From NCBI GenBank assembly GCA_964452645.1, contig CAYVMO010000031.1, positions 1 through 41,845 on the forward strand: a stretch of DNA of 41,845 nt. Reading direction: 5' to 3'. The DNA comes from CAYXTW01 sp964452645. GTDB lineage: Bacteria; Zixibacteria; MSB-5A5; GN15; PGXB01. This document shows positions 17,471-26,063 of the stretch, piece after piece; position 1 is the stretch's first letter, and every line of letters starts with the position of its first letter. Below the pieces are notes generated by a model. It did not search any database. It worked only from the letters and a program-made list of their open reading frames with translations, and was not told the DNA's origin. The position numbers and the translations under genes are program-made.

Positions 17471-19771
17471 CTATGAGTTCGGATCGGAGAATGACCGCGA
17501 GGCTAACAAATTTTCAAGATACGAATTATCCACCAGAACGTCCCGTGCCTTGCTGCCATCATATGGTCCGACAATTCGGGCCTCTTCGAGACTATCAATC
17601 AGCCGGGCGGCGCGCTGATAGCCGATACCGAGTTTCCGCTGTAAGAGCGATACCGAGCCTTGTTTGTGGCGAATAACAGTCTGCGCGGCCTCGATAAACA
17701 AGGGATCATCCAGATCGACATTGTCGCCCTTTTCTTCCGCCTTCTCGCTTTCGGCTTCCGCTTTTTCTTCTGACGGGAACTGCTCCTTTATGAAATTGAC
17801 AACGCGCTCGGTTTCCTTGCCGGAGATAAAGGCGCCATGCGTACGCAACGGCTCGGGGTGCCCCGGTTGTATAAAGAGCATATCACCGTTACCCAGAAGT
17901 TTCTCGGCACCGTTGGTATCGATAATCGTTCGCGAATCGACTTTAGTCGCCACCTGAAAAGCCAGTCGCGCTGAGAAATTGGCTTTAATAAGCCCGGTAA
18001 TGACATCGACCGATGGTCTTTGTGTGGCCAGAATCAGATGAATCCCGACCGCGCGCGCCATTTGCGCCAGCCGCGTAATCAGCATTTCGATGCGCGAAGA
18101 TGAGGTCGCCATCATCATATCCGCCAACTCGTCGACGATTATCACAATGTATGGGATTTTATCCTCCGGTTTTTTCTGCCGTGTATTGTATTCTTCGATA
18201 TTACGAACCGACTGACCGGCCAACTTTTTATACCGCTTTTCCATTTCGATAACGGCGTCGGATAAGACCTTTTCGGCCCGCTTGGCGTTGGTCACGACCG
18301 GCCGGCCGAGATACGGGATTCCGGCATAGACCGACAGCTCCAGCATTTTGGGATCAATAAAAATAAATTTCAATTCATCCGGATGGAGGCGGTATATCAG
18401 TGATGTTATGATAGCATTGATGCAAACTGATTTGCCCGATCCGGTCGCTCCCGCCACCAGAAGATGAGGCATTTTGGCGAGATCGGCCACATACGGTTTA
18501 CCCGAAATTGTTTTACCCAACGCCAGCGGCAATTTGATTCGACCGTCGGTATAGGCATCCGACCCGATTATACTCCGTATATAGACCAATCGAGCCTTGC
18601 GATTGGGAATTTCAACACCGACCGCCGCCTTGCCGGGGATGGGCGCGACGATTCTGATACGCTTGGCCTGAAGGGCCAGAGCCAGATCGTCGGACAGGTT
18701 TACTATTTGATTGACCTTTATTCCGGCCGCCGGTTTAAACTCGAAACGCGTAATAACCGGGCCGGGATATTTATCTATCTGCCCATCGATGCTGACACCA
18801 AAAGTCTCCAGTGTATCCTTCAGCGCCCGGGCGGTAAAAGCAAGTTCTTCCGGATCAACAGCCGGGCCGTTGTTTGCACCTTCATCAAGCAAATCGAGCC
18901 CCGGAAATATATAATCCTGGGTTTCCCTTCCGATAAATGCGATCGTCTTTTTTATTGTCAGCTTTTTCTGTTTGGATTTTCCAGAAAGCCCGTTTTTAAA
19001 GCCCGCTGAGTCGGCTTTATCAACATCTTCATCAGACTCCACCGAGATGGCATCTTCACGAACAATTTCATCACCCCAGGCCGATCGATCGGATTCAATA
19101 AAATCGAAATCTCCTTTCTTTTTCTTCGAGAAAATTCTTTTGAAAAGCACTGGAATTTTTCTTAGGAAACCGCCGAAGAACGAACCGAATCTACGCCAAT
19201 CAAAACGAAATGAACCGCCTATCCGGCTTCTTAGGACCGGGTAGCGATATCCGAGCAAAACCATTGACACAATCACGCCGACGCCCAATAAGACAACCGA
19301 ACCAGTTTCCCCGATTATTTTTACCAGCAATTTCGTCAGATTGTAGAAAAGATAGCCGCCGTATGCACCTGCATATCCGATACCGGCTTCCAGTTCCTGA
19401 AGGATGAAGATATCCGCAATCATAGTAATCAGCACACCGGCCGTTATGCAAAACCACACCGCCGGACTGATTTTTGACCGCCACGCGACATTAATATAAT
19501 AAAGCCCCGGAACCAATATTGCAAAAGGCAAAAATACGGCCAGCCAACCAAAGAAAAAATATAGTACATAGGACGTCAGCGCCCCGACGATTCCAACCTG
19601 ATTTCTGAAATCTATGGAAAACGGATTATCGTCCAGCTTGATTCTTCGATCATCCCAGCCTGCATGAGTAACCAGCGATATCAAAAGTAAGACCGAAAAA
19701 AGTATCAGGAGTATGCCAAGGAGTTTTCTTTTGCGGCCGCCGGAATCCTTATTTGCATGTCGTTTTGCCAT
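17471..19771 (-). CDS. ftsK: DNA translocase FtsK
   Basis: This 766-aa septal DNA pump clears chromosome termini during division. About four N-terminal transmembrane helices lie within residues 16-175, followed by a short charged linker (about 210-280). The RecA-like motor has Walker A GATGSGKS at 441-448, Walker B IIVDELADMM and the ATQRPSVDVITG motif. The C-terminal winged-helix gamma domain (about 690-755, GSVSLLQRKLGIGYQRAARL) reads polar sequences on the chromosome. It is short like SpoIIIE rather than E. coli FtsK. It is the first gene of the operon running to coaE. No SD is seen before the ATG. Confidence 0.95.
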   Translation of the reverse strand: MAKRHANKDSGGRKRKLLGILLILFSVLLLISLVTHAGWDDRRIKLDDNPFSIDFRNQVGIVGALTSYVLYFFFGWLAVFLPFAILVPGLYYINVAWRSKISPAVWFCITAGVLITMIADIFILQELEAGIGYAGAYGGYLFYNLTKLLVKIIGETGSVVLLGVGVIVSMVLLGYRYPVLRSRIGGSFRFDWRRFGSFFGGFLRKIPVLFKRIFSKKKKGDFDFIESDRSAWGDEIVREDAISVESDEDVDKADSAGFKNGLSGKSKQKKLTIKKTIAFIGRETQDYIFPGLDLLDEGANNGPAVDPEELAFTARALKDTLETFGVSIDGQIDKYPGPVITRFEFKPAAGIKVNQIVNLSDDLALALQAKRIRIVAPIPGKAAVGVEIPNRKARLVYIRSIIGSDAYTDGRIKLPLALGKTISGKPYVADLAKMPHLLVAGATGSGKSVCINAIITSLIYRLHPDELKFIFIDPKMLELSVYAGIPYLGRPVVTNAKRAEKVLSDAVIEMEKRYKKLAGQSVRNIEEYNTRQKKPEDKIPYIVIIVDELADMMMATSSSRIEMLITRLAQMARAVGIHLILATQRPSVDVITGLIKANFSARLAFQVATKVDSRTIIDTNGAEKLLGNGDMLFIQPGHPEPLRTHGAFISGKETERVVNFIKEQFPSEEKAEAESEKAEEKGDNVDLDDPLFIEAAQTVIRHKQGSVSLLQRKLGIGYQRAARLIDSLEEARIVGPYDGSKARDVLVDNSYLENLLASRSFSDPNS

Positions 19772-19796
19772 ATTTCAAACCATAATTATAAATATC

Positions 19797-19825
19797 AAAT
19801 TACCTTACAAGCGGCATGCGGTCAA
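19797..19825 (-). promoter_or_regulatory. candidate promoter of the ftsK operon
   Basis: On the minus strand TTGACC (19820-19825) lies 17 nt before TAATTT (19797-19802), just after the hup terminator. A separate perfect TATAAT (19785-19790) sits 13 nt before the ftsK ATG, but no good -35 is properly spaced from it. One of the two probably starts the operon. I cannot choose firmly. Confidence 0.45.
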
Positions 19826-19833
19826 CCAAAAAT

Positions 19834-19862
19834 AAAAAAAGGCAGAGATTAAATTCCCTGCC
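19834..19862 (-). terminator. intrinsic terminator of hup
   Basis: On the minus strand GGCAGGGA pairs with TCTCTGCC (8 bp, one G-U) around a 6-nt ATTTAA loop and runs into seven T residues. It starts 25 nt after the hup stop codon. Confidence 0.85.
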
Positions 19863-19887
19863 TCAATCAAAAAAAACTGATTTCCCT

Positions 19888-20163
19888 TTATTTCTTCACG
19901 GCCTCCTTTAAAGCCTTGCCGGCACGGAAATGCGGGACCTTGGTTGCCGGGATGTTAATCTTCTCTCCCGTCTGCGGATTGTGTCCAACACGGGCTTTTC
20001 TCCTGGAAATCGAAAATGTCCCGAAGCCGACGAAACTGATTCGCTTACCTTTTTTTAGATTGGTGGTCACTCCCTCGAAGAAACTCTTCAAAGCGTCGGC
20101 CGCCTGGCGCTTGTTGATTTTGGCATCCTTGGCAATCAGAGTAATCATTTCTTCTTTGGTCAT
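19888..20163 (-). CDS. hup: HU-family nucleoid DNA-binding protein
   Basis: This 91-aa HU/IHF-type histone-like protein bends and compacts DNA as a dimer. It has the full family pattern: MTKEEMITLIAKDAKI helix, the GFGTFSISRRKARVGHNPQTGEK arm region, and the ATKVPHFRAGKALKEAV end. The start ATG has AAGGGA 8 nt upstream. The gene is monocistronic: its own terminator follows, and the lptD terminator precedes it. A TTGACA box at 20238-20243 could be its -35 element, but the matching -10 in the A/T-rich leader is poor. Confidence 0.95.
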   Translation of the reverse strand: MTKEEMITLIAKDAKINKRQAADALKSFFEGVTTNLKKGKRISFVGFGTFSISRRKARVGHNPQTGEKINIPATKVPHFRAGKALKEAVKK

Positions 20164-20264
20164 AGCATCATTCCCTTATGCTAGAAGTTAATGGTTTAAA
20201 ACTTATTTAAGAAAAAAAACAGCCTTTTTTTAAGCCTTGTCAACTAAAAAAGAGTCAATTTTTC

Positions 20265-20290
20265 AAAAAAAAGCCCAATTTTTGGGGCTT
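20265..20290 (-). terminator. intrinsic terminator after lptD
   Basis: On the minus strand AAGCCC pairs with GGGCTT around an 8-nt loop and is followed by a T run. It starts 25 nt after the lptD stop. A GCCC/GGGC pair followed by six T residues on the plus strand (20273-20303) may make the region weakly bidirectional. It ends the 18-kb run of genes that begins at 38243. Confidence 0.75.
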
Positions 20291-20314
20291 CGCGGGCTTT
20301 TTTGCCGAAAATAC

Positions 20315-23300
20315 TTAGAAAAATACATCTCTGACGCTCGACATCGACTTCTCGAACTTAATATCGGGAATTGATATGATGTTGATTCGAAAATAATAGC
20401 CCTTGTTGGAGCCATCCGGAACCCAGTAAAATTGGCCTTCCCAGCAATGTAAATTCTTTCTTACTTCAACCCGTCGTGACACGGTTATGTCTCTGACGAT
20501 ATCATAAGTCTGCGAATAATTGAGTTCAATACTGGTTGACAGATTTACTGTTGCACTGAAGCTTACCGAATGCGTTTTCGTAAATGATGATCCGCGTCCC
20601 GATTCGGAATATTGATGTGAGACCGACAGGCTCCAGTTTTGTTTGGAACCGACCCCGCCGCTCGGTTGATCCGGTAAGGGCGGTGCTAATCCGCCCGACT
20701 CTTCGGGACTTTCTCCTTTCGCCAGCAATCCTCCCGTCTGAAAACGAGTTGAAATCGTAAAGTTCATTAAGTATGGCGACCACCATCTCAGTTTTTCGGT
20801 CCCCGGTTCGTAAAGATCGTGCACCATACTTGCCGAAAGACTGATATTTCTCAGAAGCGATGTATGAGCGCTGGTCGAAAGGTACGAAAACTTCCGGCCC
20901 TTCGCCTCGAAATTATAATTGACCGAACTGTTGACTGACAGCAGATCTATTTTTCTGGGGGTCTCTCCGGATTTCACCTTGGCCTGAAATAATTGCCCGA
21001 GGGATAACGACATCGATCTTGATTTACTGCCGCCGCCGCCGGTTCCCGTATAACTTCTTATATTTTCATACCGGTTGATTTCCGGAGTCCACGAATATCC
21101 CACGCGCGGGGTAAGGACATGTCTCAGGCCCAACAGACCCAGTATATTCGTATTAACGGTACCATAAAGATCGGTCGAGGCCGAAATTCCCCCACTGTAT
21201 GAATAGCGGCGATATATACGCGAGGCATCGATATCGGCGGTTCGGCTTTGATCGGTTTCGAAAATCTTATACCACGTCTCCCGATACTGAAAAGAAGGAT
21301 TAAATTTCAGATATTTAAAAATCGCGAACGATGATGACAGCGACGTACTATGGTCGATTGTCAAAAACTTTTTGCGACTTCGGAATCCGGTCGAATCGGT
21401 GGCACGATAGCTATAATTGTTCAAATTAACGCCATATCTGAAATAAAAATTATGGTACCACTTCCTTTCCATCTGCCCGGTCTCGTCCTTTGAGGGTGAC
21501 CCGAAAATCGGTTTCGAGGGAAACGAAAGCGAGGCGGTCGGGAGATTATCAGTGCGCGTTTCCTGGTCAAGGTTTACCGTATGGATAACCTGTGTACTCA
21601 ACGAGGCGCTGTTCCATCGCTTGGATAACGAAACCTGGCTCCGGATGCTCCGATTCAGACGGTCTTCCAGATTGGTCGAAAAATCGGTATAATATGATTT
21701 ATCGGATAAAAAAGTACCATTGGCCCGAATACTGAAAGTGGGTGATATTGTCTGGGAATGATTAAAACTCAACTGCCATCGCTTTGATTTCAGTTGATTG
21801 TAGCCGACGAAACGCGATTCGTTGGCGTACGATCCCGAAACCGATCCGTTAAGGACATAACGTTTGCTGTACCGAATATCGCTTCGATACGTAAAACCGT
21901 ATTCTTCATAGTAATCGACCGCAGCCAGGATATCCCAGTACTGCGAGGCGGCCCAGTAATAGCCGACGTTGGAAATATATCGATTACCTCTTTCAAAATT
22001 GCCGAACTTAAATGACAAAAATCCCGAATGGCGGTCTTTCTGGACCGGAAAAACATAATACGGAATTATAAACAAGGGGAGCTTCTCGATATAAAAAATG
22101 ACCGGGCGGGCGATAAATTTATCATTCCGAATCATCTTCATTCTTTTCGACTGGAAATGATAATGCGGCTCTTCCTTATCACAACTGGTATAACTGCCGT
22201 CCTCGACAAAGTAGATATCCTCTTCCTTGCGGAACAATTCGCCGCCGCGATAAAAGGCGTCGCTATATTCCGACTTCGATTTTCGAATCAATCCCTTTTC
22301 GGTTTTCATCGAATATTCCAGATATGATCCGATTATTTGTTCGGATCCATCCTGCAAAATAACCGGTACGTATTGATAACTGGAATCGACCAGCAGTGAA
22401 TCATCGTAGGCGGTGACGATCTCATCGGAAGTCAGATAATTTATGTTGTACGCCGAAAGAGATACCGATTTATTCTCGACATGAGCATCGGCCTTCAATC
22501 TGATCGTGGAATCTTCGAGCGCATAACTTATATAATCACCGGAATAACTGACCGTATCTTCCAGATAGGTCGTGACAGTATCCTCATGGTGATAACTGCC
22601 GGTTAAATACTCCCCTTCGGCACCGCCGATTACTTCAACATGTTGCAGATTTTCATCTTCCATAAAAAGCTTGATGGTGTCGCCGGAAACGTTGTTCTTG
22701 TAAATCTGGCTGCTGTCTTTCGAGCCGGGATTGTAAAATGAGTATGCTTGATCGATAGCCACAACATTATCGAGCTGACCATCAATCAAATTAAACTCGA
22801 TTTCAGCCGCCCGCAGTTTCGAAATATCAAAGAGAGCCGAATCATCCTTCGACGGCTCCTTAAAATCGCCTTCGGAATTTCCGAAAACGTGAATTCGCTT
22901 TAACTGTGATTTTTCGCTGGATATTATCAGCGTATCACCTTTGATTTCAGAATCGCGACGGCGCGCCGACGGATTATCGAGAAGCATCAGATTGTCATCG
23001 TCGATATACATAATCGCCCGATCGGAGTGCGTTTCGATTTCGGCGCGATGAATAATCACCTGACCGTCGGCATAGCCGATTTTATCATCGGCATTGAGGG
23101 CAATCCGATCGGCATCGACCTGTATCTGGTTGCTGCTGTCCGGATAGTTCAGAAAAACGGTCGGCCGGTCGTGCATCCTGAAAATAGACGAGTCGCGGCT
23201 ATAATAGGCATTGGTCCCGACCGCCAGAATCGAGTCTTTTTCCGAGGAAATCGTCACCGAATCGCCGGATACATCGGCGATTTTATTTTTTAAATCATAA

Positions 23301-23605
23301 ACGACCCGGCTTCCGTATATGGCATACAACGTATCCCAGACATTTACACTGCCGATCAGGATAATACTCTTGCCCTTCAGCCAGAAAGTACTATCGGCCA
23401 GAAGACTGGTCGCACCCAATCTGAAAATACCGCCGGTAACAAGAATTGTATCGGTCTCGGTACCTTTCATGAATTCATAGGTACGATAACTTTCCAGATA
23501 CAAAGTATTTTCATCGGCTTGGGATTGCAAACTCAGGAAAAGAAGCAATGAAATCACAGCAATAATCAGAACGCGGCAGTTTTTTATTTTACCGTTCGAT
23601 CTCAT
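20315..23605 (-). CDS. lptD: LPS-assembly outer membrane protein LptD/OstA
   Basis: This 1096-aa outer-membrane protein would insert lipopolysaccharide into the outer leaflet. A signal peptide lies at about 10-31. Periplasmic OstA-like beta-jellyroll repeats follow (about 35-450), with several Y-A-D-G-x-V and SEKS-type repeats. The boundary motif DGSYTSCDKEEPHYHF and the LPLFIIPYYVFPVQKDRHSGFL segment are characteristic of LptD. The rest is a large beta barrel rich in alternating Ser, Tyr and Arg. Only one cysteine is visible in the boundary motif, so the paired disulfides of E. coli LptD are absent. It overlaps alaX by 17 nt and is the last gene before a terminator. LptA, B, C, F and G are not in the window. 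Confidence 0.88.
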   Translation of the reverse strand: MRSNGKIKNCRVLIIAVISLLLFLSLQSQADENTLYLESYRTYEFMKGTETDTILVTGGIFRLGATSLLADSTFWLKGKSIILIGSVNVWDTLYAIYGSRVVYDLKNKIADVSGDSVTISSEKDSILAVGTNAYYSRDSSIFRMHDRPTVFLNYPDSSNQIQVDADRIALNADDKIGYADGQVIIHRAEIETHSDRAIMYIDDDNLMLLDNPSARRRDSEIKGDTLIISSEKSQLKRIHVFGNSEGDFKEPSKDDSALFDISKLRAAEIEFNLIDGQLDNVVAIDQAYSFYNPGSKDSSQIYKNNVSGDTIKLFMEDENLQHVEVIGGAEGEYLTGSYHHEDTVTTYLEDTVSYSGDYISYALEDSTIRLKADAHVENKSVSLSAYNINYLTSDEIVTAYDDSLLVDSSYQYVPVILQDGSEQIIGSYLEYSMKTEKGLIRKSKSEYSDAFYRGGELFRKEEDIYFVEDGSYTSCDKEEPHYHFQSKRMKMIRNDKFIARPVIFYIEKLPLFIIPYYVFPVQKDRHSGFLSFKFGNFERGNRYISNVGYYWAASQYWDILAAVDYYEEYGFTYRSDIRYSKRYVLNGSVSGSYANESRFVGYNQLKSKRWQLSFNHSQTISPTFSIRANGTFLSDKSYYTDFSTNLEDRLNRSIRSQVSLSKRWNSASLSTQVIHTVNLDQETRTDNLPTASLSFPSKPIFGSPSKDETGQMERKWYHNFYFRYGVNLNNYSYRATDSTGFRSRKKFLTIDHSTSLSSSFAIFKYLKFNPSFQYRETWYKIFETDQSRTADIDASRIYRRYSYSGGISASTDLYGTVNTNILGLLGLRHVLTPRVGYSWTPEINRYENIRSYTGTGGGGSKSRSMSLSLGQLFQAKVKSGETPRKIDLLSVNSSVNYNFEAKGRKFSYLSTSAHTSLLRNISLSASMVHDLYEPGTEKLRWWSPYLMNFTISTRFQTGGLLAKGESPEESGGLAPPLPDQPSGGVGSKQNWSLSVSHQYSESGRGSSFTKTHSVSFSATVNLSTSIELNYSQTYDIVRDITVSRRVEVRKNLHCWEGQFYWVPDGSNKGYYFRINIISIPDIKFEKSMSSVRDVFF

Positions 23606-24788
23606 TTTTCACGATCCCGGCCAAACTTTCAAGAGAATATGTCATTTTTTCAGGTGAAATGCCACCGATTTGGGCAAATGTCACCCCGCCCCCGCCGTGG
23701 CCCTCGTGCTTATCGGTAAAAAGCCGGACAATCTGCGACGCGTCAATTCCGAGGCTATCGGACACAAATACAAAAATCCTTTTCTCGGCCGCCAGCAGCG
23801 CTACCGCTTCGATAGACCGGCAAAGACTATTGCCCAGCTCTATTATATCTTTCGATTCCCGATTGCCAAACGTCTCGACGACCAGGTTTATACCATTCAG
23901 ATCAACAGCTTTTATTTTCAGATTTTCCGTCTCATACGGCAGCAGTTTTTTGTTCAGGGACGAAATTTCTTTTTTTAGTTCCGAATTATATTCCTGCAGT
24001 TTATCGACCGCATCATTGAAATCCAGAAAATGACAGGTCAATTTCGATGACAATTGTTCGATGACTTTATTTTTTTGATAATAATCGTCGATTGCCCCAC
24101 TCCCACAGAGAAATATGATTCGAAGATGATTTCTGATTTTCTCATAGCCGATAATTTTGACCAATCCTATCTCACCGGTATTTCGAACATGTGTCCCGGC
24201 GCAGGCGGTGCATTCAAATTCACCCATACGGACAATTCGATATTTATCCTTGCCCTTCGGGATCTTCCGCACCGGAAGATTCTTTAACTCGTCACGTGAA
24301 TAAAATTTCGTCGTTACCGGCAAATTATCACGGATAATTTCGTTAGTCAGGCTTTCAACCTGCCATAATGTGTCATCATCGATTGCCCCGGCATCCAGTT
24401 CAATCGTCGATTCCCTCTCCCCCAGATGGGCACTTATCGTAAAAACATCCGCGACTCTGACAAAAGCCTGCGATAATATATGCTGGCCGCTATGTTTCCG
24501 CATATAATCGAGCCGCCGCTGCTTATCTATAACTCCCGTTACAATACTGCCCTCCGGGGCGGTCCAGTTTTTCAATTTATGCACTACCTGAGAATTATCG
24601 TTTTCAATCACGGCGATGACTTTTTGATTATCCAGCCGTCCGAGATCGTATCCCTGCCCGCCCGATTCGGGATAAAAGGCACTTGATTCCAGGATTACTT
24701 CATAAGAATCATCTATTTTACGGACTTCGCGGACTGTCGATTCGAACTCAAAAAGATAACTATCCTTAAAATAGAGTTTTTCAGTCAT
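23589..24788 (-). CDS. alanyl-tRNA editing protein AlaX with DHHA1 domain (AlaX-L)
   Basis: This 399-aa free-standing editing enzyme hydrolyses mischarged Ser- or Gly-tRNA(Ala). It matches the C-terminal half of alanyl-tRNA synthetase without the aminoacylation core. The zinc site is intact: HSGQH (H99, H103) and ECTACAGTH (C196, H200). A coiled linker (about 255-290) leads to a DHHA1 domain ending in HGGGGVTFAQIGG. I use the ATG at 24786-24788, which overlaps the DUF123 stop as ATGA. The longer frame to 24836 would lie inside that gene. Confidence 0.9.
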   Translation of the reverse strand: MTEKLYFKDSYLFEFESTVREVRKIDDSYEVILESSAFYPESGGQGYDLGRLDNQKVIAVIENDNSQVVHKLKNWTAPEGSIVTGVIDKQRRLDYMRKHSGQHILSQAFVRVADVFTISAHLGERESTIELDAGAIDDDTLWQVESLTNEIIRDNLPVTTKFYSRDELKNLPVRKIPKGKDKYRIVRMGEFECTACAGTHVRNTGEIGLVKIIGYEKIRNHLRIIFLCGSGAIDDYYQKNKVIEQLSSKLTCHFLDFNDAVDKLQEYNSELKKEISSLNKKLLPYETENLKIKAVDLNGINLVVETFGNRESKDIIELGNSLCRSIEAVALLAAEKRIFVFVSDSLGIDASQIVRLFTDKHEGHGGGGVTFAQIGGISPEKMTYSLESLAGIVKNEIER

Positions 24789-25168
24789 AAGGATGGTTTC
24801 CTTTCGGTCCGCAACAGGTGTCCCCCGCACCTGCAATCCGATGAGCCGAAATTTTTCACGATCTGAGAATCCTTTATCGAATCCAAACTCTTTCTGTGAA
24901 TTTTACACTCATCCAGTTGACCGGGGTAATAAAAAACTTCGATTATTTTACTTTTTTCAAGGAGATAATCGATGTGCCAGCGGCGTTTCTTGTTCACCCG
25001 TCGATGTCTTTCGACTCTGCTGCGTAATCCCCTTTTGGCACGCCCGGTATAAATGTAGTATCCCTTCGGAAATAAAATCTCGCCCATGGCGCCGACATTT
25101 ATTTTACTCTTTTGAGTAAGTTCTATCAGCAGTTGATAGCATCCGGTATCAGAATTATTTGCTTCCAA
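24785..25168 (-). CDS. DUF123 family GIY-YIG-like protein
   Basis: This 127-aa protein has the DUF123 signatures: GYYIYTGRAKRGLRSRVERH (the GIY-YIG-like strand and helix), KRRWHIDYLL and the late FGSSDCRCGGHL cysteine motif. The family is sometimes fused to endonuclease III and is presumed to bind or cut nucleic acid, but its role is unproven. It starts at a TTG (25166-25168) overlapping the membrane protein gene by 14 nt, and its stop is coupled to alaX. Confidence 0.8.
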   Translation of the reverse strand: MEANNSDTGCYQLLIELTQKSKINVGAMGEILFPKGYYIYTGRAKRGLRSRVERHRRVNKKRRWHIDYLLEKSKIIEVFYYPGQLDECKIHRKSLDSIKDSQIVKNFGSSDCRCGGHLLRTERKPSL

Positions 25169-26060
25169 GATCTAATTCAACCTGTTCGGGTAAAAAACGC
25201 CCGGGATTTGTCTTCCGAAATTCGCTTCCGATTATTATCAAATACCAGAGCTTCTGACCAGTTCGTGCCACCGCCGATATCTGGAAAAGAAAAAACTCGA
25301 GGGCAATACTGAAAATACCCAGCGACAGCCCGATTGCAGCCAAAGTCAATGATTCCACCGCCAGCCAAATAAGAAAAAAAGGCAACCAGGTTATAATAAA
25401 CAGCCTGACCAACTTGAATAAACGCGGACGGAAATAATCGGCGGCGATTTTTAAAATTTCTCCAAATGACTTCGCCGGAAAGGAAGCCGATGTCGAGCGG
25501 GCAATATCGGAGAAAGTCGAAGCGGCAAGGAGTATCAGTACCAGAATCAGAAGCTTAAATAAAGTCAAATATACCGCCGAATTTCCGATTAGTGTCCCGC
25601 CCGCCATACCGATGATATTTACAAAAAACATGCCGGCTGGAATTAAAACCAAATAGACCGGAACCATCAGGAGTGTTATCTTAATGTGTGTGGTGAAGTT
25701 CATTCCGCATTCGGCAAAAAATTCACGCCGGTTTATTCCTGCCGCCTTACCGGAGACAGCCACATAATACAAACCGCCATTCAGGAATTGTATTACGATA
25801 ACAAAAATCAAAGCCCCAATAAAGAGCATTACAATGTAAGCGGGGATGAAATTATCGCTGTGCGAAAATAGCTCGAGAATAACCGATAAATCCCAGCTTC
25901 CAATTAATGATTTAGAAAATAACGACCGGGCCATATAACCGTTGAATGTCATATAAAACGGCAAAATAAGCAAAAAGGACAAAATTGCCTTCAGCAGATA
26001 AAGGTACAGCCATAACAATCTCATTTTAAATAAATTTCGAAGCTGCCTGAACACACCCAT
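25155..26060 (-). CDS. multi-pass membrane protein, unknown function
   Basis: This 301-aa protein has about six hydrophobic segments. They lie at about 14-37, 74-92, 127-148, 166-183, 222-240 and 243-262. Between segments are basic stretches such as AAGINRREFF and SFGEILKIAADYFRPRLFKL. The arrangement resembles uncharacterised membrane proteins with repeated helix pairs, but I do not recognise a family. It starts 3 nt after the M1 peptidase stop and overlaps the DUF123 gene. Confidence 0.7.
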   Translation of the reverse strand: MGVFRQLRNLFKMRLLWLYLYLLKAILSFLLILPFYMTFNGYMARSLFSKSLIGSWDLSVILELFSHSDNFIPAYIVMLFIGALIFVIVIQFLNGGLYYVAVSGKAAGINRREFFAECGMNFTTHIKITLLMVPVYLVLIPAGMFFVNIIGMAGGTLIGNSAVYLTLFKLLILVLILLAASTFSDIARSTSASFPAKSFGEILKIAADYFRPRLFKLVRLFIITWLPFFLIWLAVESLTLAAIGLSLGIFSIALEFFLFQISAVARTGQKLWYLIIIGSEFRKTNPGRFLPEQVELDLGSK

Positions 26061-26063
26061 CGG

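Noticed and set aside
20204..20260. Full hup promoter from the TTGACA box at 20238-20243
   Set aside because: The box is good but no acceptable -10 lies 15-19 nt away, so I mention it only in the hup entry.
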